This document shows positions 40,161 through 48,951 of a stretch of 64,000 bases of DNA, piece by piece. Location: positions 124,001-188,000 of the forward strand of contig URMK01000003.1 in assembly GCA_900548905.1 (NCBI GenBank), written 5' to 3'. The position numbers and the translations under genes are program-made. A model generated the notes under the pieces. The model saw only the letters and a list, made by a program, of their open reading frames with translations, had not been told where the DNA came from and did no database searches. Position 1 is the stretch's first letter. Each line of letters begins with the position of its first letter. The DNA is from an uncultured Lachnospiraceae bacterium (GTDB lineage: Bacteria > Bacillota > Clostridia > Lachnospirales > Lachnospiraceae).

Positions 40161-41780
40161 TCAGGTAATATGTAATTGTCCGAAGAGAACCGTACCTCTG
40201 AGGATTTCGATTTTTATGGTTGTATTCCCCGTGCCCGGAGGGATCACACCTAGAGAAACAGCCGCTTCTTTTTCGTTTTTATGCAGGATAACCTGAATGG
40301 TGTCCCCCCCATCCCGGCTGATCTGCACGACTGCTTCTTCCTCCGTCCGGCAGGTAAGTGCCAGCTTCAGCTCCTGTCCCGGGCAGAGGCTGCAGTCCAG
40401 GCTGTAGCAGGCATATTCCCCGGCGTGCAGCACAAGGTCCAGCCGTTCCCAGCCGCAGTCAAATGCAAATTTCTTATCCCATACCGTATCCCTTTCCCGG
40501 ATTTCCAATGAGGTGTCCTTCCGATACGGTTTGTCTTTTCCCGGAAGCCCATTCCCCTTCCAGGAAACCCCTTCCCCCGGAACAGCGTCAAAATCCACGG
40601 CCTGCATGGAAAAAGGCGGTCTGCGGAATACATGGGCCGTTACCTCCGGATGCTGTTCACAATTTTCATACCGGATGTTTACCAAATATTCTTCCAGAAT
40701 CTGCTGTGCTCTTTCATACCCGGGGTGAGGGCCTTTCTCAAGGTAGCTGAGAATTTCATGATAGCCCTCCGGCACCCTGATGGAGCAGGGGGAATTGGCG
40801 GTGTCCATTTTTTTCCAGGGCCACAGATTATAACCGATTCCCAGAGCACCCGCCAGGGGGTACAAGGCGGCGTACCAGGGATTGGTATTTTCGCCGGTTT
40901 CCCCCATCCACAGCGGTACATCCAGCCGTCCGGCGGCCTCTATGAAGCGGTTCAGGCAGGCTTTATCCGGCATTTCGGCGTACCGGTGAAAATGGAGGAC
41001 CATATTGTCATCATACTTTTTATGGAAAATGCGGACATCCGTGGCCCAATGGGCGCCTTCTATTGACAGCATATGTCCGGTATCCACTTTTCTGATTTCC
41101 GTTATGACCTCTTCATAAAAACTTTCAAGTGCCGGGAGCAGGTAATCGTAGTCACCGTTGCCCGCCTCCGGCGGAATAAGGGGTTCATTGAGAAGATCAT
41201 ATCCCCCAACCGCCTCCCGGCTGCTGTAACGCAGCGCCAGTTTCCTCCATAATGCACAGGCTTTGTCCCGGCAATCCCTGTCTATGAACAATCGTGGGAC
41301 GTTATCCACAGAGTCATCGATATTGGAACCGGTTTGTCCGCCGGGTGCCCCATGCAGATCAAGAAATGCATACATGCCTGCCTCTTCACACCAGGCAAGG
41401 CATTGATCCAGCAGGGCAAATCCTTCCTCTTTCCAGCGGATACCCGGACCGTCCTCCATAAACAGACGGTAGCTGAAGGGAATCCGCACGGAATTGTACC
41501 CCAGTGCGGCCATGGCGAGAATGTCCTCCCGGCGGATATAATTTTCCCTGTATTTTTTCCAGAAATAACTGGCGAATTCCCGGCCGGTCAGTTCCTCCAC
41601 ACATTTCTCGATACGGGAAGGCCTGTCAAACCGTTCTCCATAGGCTTTCCACATATAACCCTCCTGCAGAAGCCAGTTGCCGAGACCCCATCCGGTGAGG
41701 AGGATTTCTTTTCCTGAACCGTCGGTAATTTTCTTTCCTTCCGTATGTAAAAAACCTTTCATTGTATTCATTTCCCTCAT
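40161..41780 (-). CDS. Glycoside hydrolase family 5 enzyme with C-terminal beta domain
   Basis: A 539-residue protein. Residues about 20-370 are a GH5-type TIM barrel: ALGYNSVRIPFSYRLF, FLDLHGAPGGQTGSN, the acid/base Glu near 199 in GGYDLLNEPL, HFHRYAEM and the nucleophile Glu near 293 in WMGETGENTN. The last 150 residues are beta-rich and look like a carbohydrate-binding domain. No signal peptide is present, so it should act in the cytoplasm on imported oligosaccharides, probably beta-glucans or beta-mannans. The ATG at 41780 overlaps the permease stop (TAGATG) with AAAGG before it; ATGs three and six codons later are alternatives. It is the last gene of its operon. Confidence 0.88.
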   Translation of the reverse strand: MREMNTMKGFLHTEGKKITDGSGKEILLTGWGLGNWLLQEGYMWKAYGERFDRPSRIEKCVEELTGREFASYFWKKYRENYIRREDILAMAALGYNSVRIPFSYRLFMEDGPGIRWKEEGFALLDQCLAWCEEAGMYAFLDLHGAPGGQTGSNIDDSVDNVPRLFIDRDCRDKACALWRKLALRYSSREAVGGYDLLNEPLIPPEAGNGDYDYLLPALESFYEEVITEIRKVDTGHMLSIEGAHWATDVRIFHKKYDDNMVLHFHRYAEMPDKACLNRFIEAAGRLDVPLWMGETGENTNPWYAALYPLAGALGIGYNLWPWKKMDTANSPCSIRVPEGYHEILSYLEKGPHPGYERAQQILEEYLVNIRYENCEQHPEVTAHVFRRPPFSMQAVDFDAVPGEGVSWKGNGLPGKDKPYRKDTSLEIRERDTVWDKKFAFDCGWERLDLVLHAGEYACYSLDCSLCPGQELKLALTCRTEEEAVVQISRDGGDTIQVILHKNEKEAAVSLGVIPPGTGNTTIKIEILRGTVLFGQLHIT

Positions 41781-42665
41781 CTAACCTTTCACCGCGCCAA
41801 TCGTAATTCCCTGTACCAGATATTTCTGCAGGAAGGGATAAACTGCCAAAATGGGCAGAATCCCCATAACCGCTATGGCCATTTTAATTCCTGTGGAAGG
41901 AAGCTGGCTGGTATCAATATTCATGCCCTGACTTGCGCTGCTCATCAGGAACTGGGTATCCAGCAGCATCCGGTTCAGCAGCACCTGGATACTGTACAGG
42001 GTATCTTTGTTAATATAATACAGGCCGTTCAGCCAGTCATTCCAATAACCAAGTCCCACAAGCAAAGCCAGGGTGGACAGGATAGGTTTTGCCATGGGTA
42101 CTACGATACGGAGCAGTATCCCGCCTTCCCCGGAGCCGTCAATCCTGGCCGCATCGATGACTTCCTCGGGTATATTGCCGGTGAGATAGGTCCGCATCAT
42201 AATGACATAAAAGGCGCCCATAAGAAGGTTGGGTACAATCAGCGCCCATATGGTATTTTTAATATGGAAATTCTGCGTCCACATAATATAAGAAGGAACC
42301 AGCCCTCCGTTAAATAACATCGTGAAGAACAGGAAAAAGGCTATGATGTTTTTACCCGGCAAATCCTTTCTGGAAAGCGGATAGGCGAACAACACCGTAA
42401 ACACAAGGTTTACTGTGGTTCCCACCACGGTAACCAGAGCGGAGATTGCATATCCCCGCAAAAGCTGGGAGGAATCCACCAGAATATATCGGTAGGCGGA
42501 AAAGTCCAGCCTGGATGGGATAAAGGAATACCCGTTCACAATCAGCGCATGCTCTTCATTCAGGGATGAGGAAAACAGAAGGATCAGCGGAAGCAGGCAG
42601 AAAATAACGAGCAAAATCATTATTCCGTTTGCCACTATCTGAAATGTCTTATTTCTTTCAACCAT
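41781..42665 (-). CDS. Sugar ABC transporter permease, YtcP/LplC type
   Basis: A 294-residue inner component with six membrane segments and the ATPase-contact EAA-type loop EEVIDAARIDGSGEGGILLR, then PILSTLALLVGLGYWNDWL. The ending YLVQGITIGAVKG is typical of the YtcP branch of the MalG-like permeases. The ATG at 42665 has AGGAGGG before it; a longer frame to 42698 lacks one. It partners the LplB-type permease 10 bp upstream. No ATPase gene is nearby, so a shared MsmK-like ATPase must energise it; that is known for this transporter group. Confidence 0.93.
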   Translation of the reverse strand: MVERNKTFQIVANGIMILLVIFCLLPLILLFSSSLNEEHALIVNGYSFIPSRLDFSAYRYILVDSSQLLRGYAISALVTVVGTTVNLVFTVLFAYPLSRKDLPGKNIIAFFLFFTMLFNGGLVPSYIMWTQNFHIKNTIWALIVPNLLMGAFYVIMMRTYLTGNIPEEVIDAARIDGSGEGGILLRIVVPMAKPILSTLALLVGLGYWNDWLNGLYYINKDTLYSIQVLLNRMLLDTQFLMSSASQGMNIDTSQLPSTGIKMAIAVMGILPILAVYPFLQKYLVQGITIGAVKG

Positions 42666-42675
42666 GGTTTCCCTC

Positions 42676-43593
42676 CTAAAAAAGCGCGCTTTCTTCATTC
42701 TGCCTTCTTACCGCCCAGTTTGCCGTCATTACGAGAATAAAGCCCACCAGGGACTGGTAAAGTCCGGCCGCCGCAGACATGCCGATATTATTGGTTTCCA
42801 TCAGGCCCCTGTAAACATAGGTGTCAATGGTGTTGGTAACGTCGATCAAAGGGCCGCTGTTCATGGGTACCTGATAAAAAAGCCCGAAATCGGAATAAAA
42901 AATCCTGGATACCGACATCAGTGTCAGGATACTGATGGTTGGGACCAAAGCGGGAAGCGTTATGTAACGGATCCTCTGCCAGCGGCCTGCGCCGTCCACC
43001 ACCGCCGCTTCGTAATAGGAGGAATCAATTCCCATCAGTGTGGCGTAATACAATACGCAGTTATAGCCGATATTTTTCCAAAGGTTGACCAGCACAAGAA
43101 TCAGAGGCCACCAGGCCGGATTGGAATACCAGGAAATTTTATCCTTTCCCATGTTTTGAAGGACATGGTTCACAAACCCGTATTCCGTACTTAAGAACCC
43201 ATATACGATGTAGCTGACTACTACGATAGACACCAGAAAAGGAAGGAGGATCAGTGTCTGGTATGTTTTTTTGGCCCGCACCGCTTTGATTTCCGACAGT
43301 AGTATGGCTACGGTAATCGCTGCTGCCGTACCCAGGAGAATGAAAACCAGATTATAACAAATGGTATTCCTTGTTATGATCCAGGCATCCTTGGTCTTAA
43401 AAAGGAATATAAAGTTTTTCAGTCCGTTCCATTCACTGCCGAAGATTCCTTTTTGAAAATTATATTTTTTAAAAGCCACCACGGTTCCCGCCATAGGCAG
43501 ATAGTTGTTAATGATCAGATAGATGCCTCCCGGCAGCAGCATCAGATATAAAGGGAGGTATCTCCTCCATCTTGCACGTTTCGTTTTGTTCAC
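42676..43593 (-). CDS. Sugar ABC transporter permease, LplB type
   Basis: A 305-residue permease with six predicted helices. Its start, LPLYLMLLPGGIYLIINNYLPM, and KYNFQKGIFGSEWNGLKNF are typical of LplB-like proteins. The EAA loop is SSYYEAAVVDGAGRWQRIRY. AGGAGG lies before the ATG. It follows the binding-protein gene after a hairpin at 43626-43646 and precedes the second permease. Confidence 0.93.
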   Translation of the reverse strand: MNKTKRARWRRYLPLYLMLLPGGIYLIINNYLPMAGTVVAFKKYNFQKGIFGSEWNGLKNFIFLFKTKDAWIITRNTICYNLVFILLGTAAAITVAILLSEIKAVRAKKTYQTLILLPFLVSIVVVSYIVYGFLSTEYGFVNHVLQNMGKDKISWYSNPAWWPLILVLVNLWKNIGYNCVLYYATLMGIDSSYYEAAVVDGAGRWQRIRYITLPALVPTISILTLMSVSRIFYSDFGLFYQVPMNSGPLIDVTNTIDTYVYRGLMETNNIGMSAAAGLYQSLVGFILVMTANWAVRRQNEESALF

Positions 43594-43625
43594 CGGATTT
43601 CCTCCTGTTGGGGCGGATAGGGAAG

Positions 43626-43646
43626 AAGGGTGCTTTCCACACCCTT
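43626..43646 (-). terminator. Intra-operon hairpin between binding protein and permease genes
   Basis: A perfect 7-bp AAGGGTG/CACCCTT stem with a 7-nt loop and only a weak T-run. Such hairpins can stop part of the transcription or stabilise the upstream mRNA so that the binding protein is made in excess. Confidence 0.55.
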
Positions 43647-43698
43647 TTCCTTCTGCTTTACCGCCTTATTTTCCTCTTGTTTCCTGCAAAATCTCTGC

Positions 43699-45249
43699 CT
43701 ACTGCTGCGCCGCCCAGGCATCCAGCTGTGCCTGTTTTTCGGCTATGATGGTATCGATGCCCGCATCCTTCAGCTCCTGCACCATTTTGGGAACCGCTTC
43801 TTCCGGATTCAGGGATCCGCAGTCCAGGGCATTTTTGTACTTTGCCATAACATTGTTGCATGCCGTGATTTCATTGAGCACATCGGAATTATCCCATACG
43901 AAGCCGAAAGCCTTACTCAGCTTTGCGTTATTGTTGAATTCTTCCGTCTGCTTCCAAATATCCGCGCCGTCAACCTCCCAGGGAATGCTGATCAGCTCAT
44001 TGGGCCATACCCAGGCCACGCTGCTGTAGGTGGTATTGGATGCATCCACGCCTTCGGGATAGGTGAGTACGCCTTTTTCCCCGTCAATCAGGAAGTTTTC
44101 CCCTTCTATCCCGTTAATCAGGATGTTGCTTAAATCGGGGTTGCTGTATATTTCGTTCAACACCTGCATGGCTCGTTCCGGTTTTTCACTGTTATGGGCA
44201 ATATACCAGGTATTCATTCCGGATGCGGAGGTACGGTAAGTTTCCACCAGCTCCACAACCGTGATATCCTTGCCTACTTTCCTGCTCCACTCCGCTTCGA
44301 TCCCGGGTTTTGTATTACAGAAGTAGCTGAAGCCCTTTCCCGCCGCCATCAACTCATAGGCATTCTGGGTATTTGTCGCCGCATCGGGCATGATATATCC
44401 CAGCTGTGCCCAGTCATATCTGCGCTGCACAATTTCCTTGAAGGTATCCGTTTCATACCAGTCAACCACCGTCATCTCCGAATCATCCAGGCAGTTCTCA
44501 AGCCAGCCGAAGTCACCGCCCAGATCATCTCTGGTAATATTGTAATAGCCCATGCCTCCATTATCGGATACCAGCGGATAGCTGTCCGGGTATTTTTCTT
44601 TTACAGCGGCGAACAGGCCTTCCAGATCCTCTTCCGTCTTAATGGCGGAAATATCGTAGCCGGATGCCTCCAGCATGTCCGTTCTCATAGCGATGCCGAA
44701 GCCCTCCGCCTTATCCTTATTATTAGGTACGCCGTAAATCTGTCCGCCTATGCTTACACAGTTCCAGTCCGTATCCGGTACGACAGACAGAATATCTTTT
44801 CCATAATCCGGAAGTAAATCATCCAGGGCCAAAATCTGCCCCGTATTGGCTGCAGTAATTGTGGAAAATGCGAAATTCGGGAACAGATCCAGCTTTTCTC
44901 CGGAAGAAAGCATGAGGTTTACTTCCTCTGAAAAACTGCCGTAGCTTAAACGCACCAGCTCAATCCTTGTATTATACTTGGCCAGCGTTATTTCAGAAGC
45001 CGCCTCCGCTACCTTTTCACAGCTCTCCGAGGTGGCATCCCCAACGCATACAATCTTGCAGACATATTCTTCCTGCCCGGATAAATCACCGGCATCTGCC
45101 TCCGAAGCTGTGCTTTCCGTCTGCTCCATTCCGGAGGCAGACGGTGTATTCGTCTGGGCGCCCGCCTGTTCCTTCGTTCCTCCGCAGCCCACTGCCGCTG
45201 TGGAAATCAGCGCTGCTGTAAGTAAGCCTGCCAACCATTTTCGTTTCAT
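43699..45249 (-). CDS. Extracellular sugar-binding lipoprotein (first ABC system)
   Basis: A 516-residue solute-binding protein. The lipoprotein signal peptide ends STAAVGCGG, with the lipidated Cys at 22, followed by an acidic Ser/Thr-rich linker. Mature motifs such as KLDLFPNFAFSTI, GQIYGVPNNKDKAEGFGIAM and ERAMQVLNEIYSNPDL fit the large LplA-like family that works with LplB/YtcP permeases. It starts the transport operon of the GH5 locus, directly downstream of the two-component regulator, which probably responds to the same sugar. A TATAGT box occurs at 45281-45286 without a good -35, consistent with an activated promoter. Confidence 0.92.
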   Translation of the reverse strand: MKRKWLAGLLTAALISTAAVGCGGTKEQAGAQTNTPSASGMEQTESTASEADAGDLSGQEEYVCKIVCVGDATSESCEKVAEAASEITLAKYNTRIELVRLSYGSFSEEVNLMLSSGEKLDLFPNFAFSTITAANTGQILALDDLLPDYGKDILSVVPDTDWNCVSIGGQIYGVPNNKDKAEGFGIAMRTDMLEASGYDISAIKTEEDLEGLFAAVKEKYPDSYPLVSDNGGMGYYNITRDDLGGDFGWLENCLDDSEMTVVDWYETDTFKEIVQRRYDWAQLGYIMPDAATNTQNAYELMAAGKGFSYFCNTKPGIEAEWSRKVGKDITVVELVETYRTSASGMNTWYIAHNSEKPERAMQVLNEIYSNPDLSNILINGIEGENFLIDGEKGVLTYPEGVDASNTTYSSVAWVWPNELISIPWEVDGADIWKQTEEFNNNAKLSKAFGFVWDNSDVLNEITACNNVMAKYKNALDCGSLNPEEAVPKMVQELKDAGIDTIIAEKQAQLDAWAAQQ

Positions 45250-45401
45250 TTCATTCCCTCCCTTGTCTTTGATGCTTTTACTATAGCATGGCAGCTCCCC
45301 CGGTTCCGCCTCGTTTGTAACCTGTTATTGTCATAATTATTACTTCTTTTAAGGATCCGCCGTCTATTGTAAAAAAAGTGACTTTTCGCTGTTGAATTTG
45401 T

Positions 45402-46994
45402 TCACTCTTCCTGCTTTTTCCTTTCGTCCGTCGGACTGACACCGAAAGTTTTTCTGTAAACCTGGGAAAAGTGGGAAAAATTACTATAGCCAACCTTCAG
45501 CGCCACTATACTAACCGGAAGCTGAGAACTGATAAGAAGCGCCCTGGCCATTTTCATCTTTTCACGGACAATAAATTCTTTTAGGGAGATTCCTTCCACT
45601 TTTTTAAACAGACGGGAAACATAATTGGGGTTCATAAATACCTGTACCGCGATATCCTCCCTGCGGATGTCACTGTCCAGATGGTGATATATGTATTCTT
45701 TTATGGCCTCCACCTGTCCTCCTGCTCTTCCTGCATCCTCTTCCTCCTCTGCAAAATAGGAAGTAACTATTTTTAAAAACGCCTGCATATTCTGAAGCGT
45801 CTCATAGGCGTGCAGGGCGGTCTGCCGCTGCTGTTCCTCCGGGAATATATCCTCCCAGGACGTATCCGTCTTTTCTTCCGTCAGACAGATAATCCTGTAA
45901 AAATCATTATAAAACTTCTGAAGGCTCTCCGCGTTCAGCGCATCCGCATCCGCCAGTTCCTGCAGATACCGGCAGGCTTCTTCATAAACCGTTTTTCCCA
46001 TTCCCCGGACAAGCAGCGTTTCCCAGGTTCTGAAATCCGGCTGGAGGATTGGGGCCGTTTTCGTTTCTTTTCGCTCCTCTTCCACATAAATTCCCGGCTT
46101 CCGGGCTACATTATCCTTATTTTTATGCCTGATGGCATCCAACTTCCCCGGCATCGAACGGAACATTCCGGTACCGCTCACATACAGCGCCTGTTCACAG
46201 CAGAAAAAACGGGAAGCAGTATTATAAAAATTCTCCAGCTGCCTTCTTATTTTTTCCTCGTCAGGTTGTTTTCCTTCCTCACCGTAAACAAGGAATATAT
46301 ATTCCTCATGACTCAGGCAGCCGATATAGACCTTGCTTTTCCATTCCTGAAACAGCTCTTCCAGAATATTGGCACAGGAATAACGGAATAAATCCCGCTC
46401 CCACGGCGCATTATTCCAACTCAGGATCTGGTATAAAATAAGAAAACACGGACTGGAATCACAGATATTCCGCCCCATTTTCTGCATATCCACCAACAGC
46501 TTCCGGTACCTTTCCCCATTTTCCGGTTCCTGATACCATTCCCTGAAAAGCTGATCCGTTATCCGGTCACGCTCCTCAAAAAGTGTTTTTCCATAAGAAT
46601 AAAATTTCTGCTGCTCACGTTTATCCCGGATCCTCTGTGTTGCCCGCAAAATGGCATTCCCGATATCTTCGTATCTGGCAGGCTGCAGAATATAGTCGAA
46701 ACTTCCCAGCTGCATAGCTGTCCTGGCATAAACAAAATCTGCATGGGCGGTAAGAAAGATACATTCTGTCTCCATACCCTGATCCTGCGTCCACTTAAGC
46801 AGGGAAAGTCCGTTTTCTCCCGGCATTTCTATATCGCAAAGCATGATGTCCACTTTATTAAGAAGAAGGATTCCTTTTGCTTCCACCGCATTGTAAGCCT
46901 TCCAAACCTTGTCCACTCCGAGATTTTCCCAGGGTACCTCGGACAGAATCCCCTCCACCACATGTATCTGATCATCAATCACCAATACTGTCAT
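45402..46994 (-). CDS. Response regulator of the YesN type (receiver plus AraC domain)
   Basis: A 530-residue regulator. The receiver at 1-120 has pocket VLVIDDQIHV and phosphoacceptor Asp54 in IMLCDIEMPGENG. A middle helical region of about 290 residues follows. At the C-terminus is an AraC double HTH (IRREDIAVQVFMNPNYVSRL, LPVSIVALKVGYSNFSHFSQ, FGVSPTDERK). It is paired with the histidine kinase gene 15 bp upstream and faces the GH5/ABC locus downstream. It would activate the binding-protein promoter when the kinase senses sugar outside the cell. Confidence 0.94.
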   Translation of the reverse strand: MTVLVIDDQIHVVEGILSEVPWENLGVDKVWKAYNAVEAKGILLLNKVDIMLCDIEMPGENGLSLLKWTQDQGMETECIFLTAHADFVYARTAMQLGSFDYILQPARYEDIGNAILRATQRIRDKREQQKFYSYGKTLFEERDRITDQLFREWYQEPENGERYRKLLVDMQKMGRNICDSSPCFLILYQILSWNNAPWERDLFRYSCANILEELFQEWKSKVYIGCLSHEEYIFLVYGEEGKQPDEEKIRRQLENFYNTASRFFCCEQALYVSGTGMFRSMPGKLDAIRHKNKDNVARKPGIYVEEERKETKTAPILQPDFRTWETLLVRGMGKTVYEEACRYLQELADADALNAESLQKFYNDFYRIICLTEEKTDTSWEDIFPEEQQRQTALHAYETLQNMQAFLKIVTSYFAEEEEDAGRAGGQVEAIKEYIYHHLDSDIRREDIAVQVFMNPNYVSRLFKKVEGISLKEFIVREKMKMARALLISSQLPVSIVALKVGYSNFSHFSQVYRKTFGVSPTDERKKQEE

Positions 46995-47009
46995 AGTTAC
47001 TATCCTCCC

Positions 47010-48713
47010 TTACAAATTCACTGCCGGCCGCCTTGCTTCTTCAAAGGGGATGAAAATATCCACACAGGCCCCGCTCATATTGCTGTATACAAAGCTGCAC
47101 GGCTTTTGATAAACAAGAGAAAAACGCTGCTCCACATTATTAATTCCCATATGTTCCCCCGGCATCCTCTTTTCAGGATCGTTCAGAATCTCCAGAACCT
47201 CCTCAGGAAAACCTTTCCCATTATCCATAATAGTGATATTCACAAATTTTTCTTCTCCGTCCAGAAACAGCCTTGCCTTAATCAATATCTGCATGAATCC
47301 TTCCCCGCTCTTTTCATACTTGAAGGAGTTCTCCACAAAGGTCAGCAAAGACATGGGCGGTATCCCGAACTGCATAAGCTGTTGACTCACATCCTCCTCA
47401 TATTCCGGCGGCCTGGCACTGCTCATCTGCTGCAGCTTTACATAAGAACGGACGCTGTCCAGTTCTTTTCCCAAAGGTACAATCATATCATGATCCTTTA
47501 AAACCGCCCGTAAATATTCGGACAGCGTCAATATCATTTCCTGCATCTGTGCATATTTCCGGGCCGCCGTCATCGCGTACAGATTTTTCATACAGTTCAG
47601 GAAAAAGTGGGGACGTATCTGAATCTGATAATACTGCAGCTCTGTCTGCTGGGCCTGAATCAAGCGCACATATGCCAGGATTTTGAGTTCCTTAATTCGA
47701 TCCATCATGGCATTAAAGGTAGATTCCATTTTTTTATACTCTTTAACCCGGTTTCTCACACAAAGGCGGGATTCCAGCCCATCATCGCCGATTTGTTCCA
47801 TGGTTTCCACCATCTGTTCCAACGGATTAAGGAAGTCACGTTTCAGCATGCGGTAGCATCTTAACAACAGGATAACAAAAAAGACCGAGAGAAGCAGCAT
47901 GACAAGAGGCAGGGATTCCATACTCCAAATCCCCCGGTATGGTTCCACCAGCATCAGATAGCAATTCAGGATTTCTGAATAGCTCATTACTACAAACTGA
48001 TTTCTGGCGTTGCCTGTCAGGTAAGAGGTTTTCCCTTCCTGTACACGGATTCCCAGATCCTTCATCTGTTCCTCATAAGATAGGATTTCCTCATTTTCTT
48101 CAAATACAAGATAACTGTTTTCACTTCCTATTTCCTCAATAGTGGATACATTTCCCACATCAATAATACAGCTGCTGTAAACGCCGCCCAGCCCCATGAT
48201 TTTCAAAAAATAGTATGTATCTCCTATTTTCTGTACCCGCCAGTCGGTTATAGCCCCATCCCCTTTTTCCTTCACAAGCCGGTTGAGATAGGTTTTAATA
48301 TTCTCCTTTTCATCGTAGGAAACATTCTTACGGAATGGACCGTTGGTAATATTGCTTTTCGGGCTGATAATGCAAAAGGCCGATATGCTGTCAATGGTTT
48401 TCATGACGGATTCGAATTTTTCCTGAAGTTGCTGCACCTGCAGATAGCTGTCCACATAGCTTAAGGGATAACGCAGGGCATTAAAACCGCCGTCATTGGC
48501 AATCATATCCGACATGAAGTATTCTATATTCTTCAAATCCTCCTCCAGGAAGGATTCATACATGGTGAGCCGCGTTTGATTGTTTTCGGTAAGGCGCTGT
48601 ATGTATATGGTATTGCTGTAGACGTTCAGGCCAATCAGGAAAAAAAAGAAGGGTATCAGGAAGAGCATGCTTATTTTTAGAAGAGCGGTTTTGGCGGTGA
48701 TTGGACGGTTCAT
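47010..48713 (-). CDS. Sensor histidine kinase of the YesM type
   Basis: A 567-residue membrane kinase. It has membrane segments near 15-35 (LLKISMLFLIPFFFFLIGL) and near 275-295, enclosing an extracellular Cache-like sensor, then a HAMP domain, a His_kinase domain with the phosphoacceptor near 367 in IRPHFFLNCMKNLYA, and an ATPase with SLLTFVENSFKYEKSG and IMDNGKGFPEEV. The ATG at 48713 has AAGAGGAC upstream; a longer frame to 48746 is less supported. It signals to the YesN-type regulator encoded immediately downstream. The ligand is probably an oligosaccharide or a sugar-loaded binding protein. Confidence 0.93.
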   Translation of the reverse strand: MNRPITAKTALLKISMLFLIPFFFFLIGLNVYSNTIYIQRLTENNQTRLTMYESFLEEDLKNIEYFMSDMIANDGGFNALRYPLSYVDSYLQVQQLQEKFESVMKTIDSISAFCIISPKSNITNGPFRKNVSYDEKENIKTYLNRLVKEKGDGAITDWRVQKIGDTYYFLKIMGLGGVYSSCIIDVGNVSTIEEIGSENSYLVFEENEEILSYEEQMKDLGIRVQEGKTSYLTGNARNQFVVMSYSEILNCYLMLVEPYRGIWSMESLPLVMLLLSVFFVILLLRCYRMLKRDFLNPLEQMVETMEQIGDDGLESRLCVRNRVKEYKKMESTFNAMMDRIKELKILAYVRLIQAQQTELQYYQIQIRPHFFLNCMKNLYAMTAARKYAQMQEMILTLSEYLRAVLKDHDMIVPLGKELDSVRSYVKLQQMSSARPPEYEEDVSQQLMQFGIPPMSLLTFVENSFKYEKSGEGFMQILIKARLFLDGEEKFVNITIMDNGKGFPEEVLEILNDPEKRMPGEHMGINNVEQRFSLVYQKPCSFVYSNMSGACVDIFIPFEEARRPAVNL

Positions 48714-48846
48714 GGGTTGTCCTCTTTTCTTGTAATGGCGACACAAGCCTTTTATCCGGGAATGCAGGGGTATGTGTATTATAGCGCAGATAGCAGGTTA
48801 TGGATTTTCCAGTTTATTGTAACACATATATGTAGTAATCATGTAT

Positions 48847-48886
48847 AAAAAACCGGCCGAAATATCCGGGAGGATATTTCGGCCGG
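48847..48886 (-). terminator. Strong intrinsic terminator
   Basis: A perfect 15-bp stem (CCGGCCGAAATATCC and its complement) with a 4-nt loop is followed on the minus strand by six T residues. It ends the second sugar transport operon after its binding-protein gene. Confidence 0.92.
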
Positions 48887-48951
48887 AAGAATAAAGACAC
48901 AGATCTGGCCGGTCCTGTGTCGGGTTTTGTTTGTTGACCTGCCCTGGAGGA

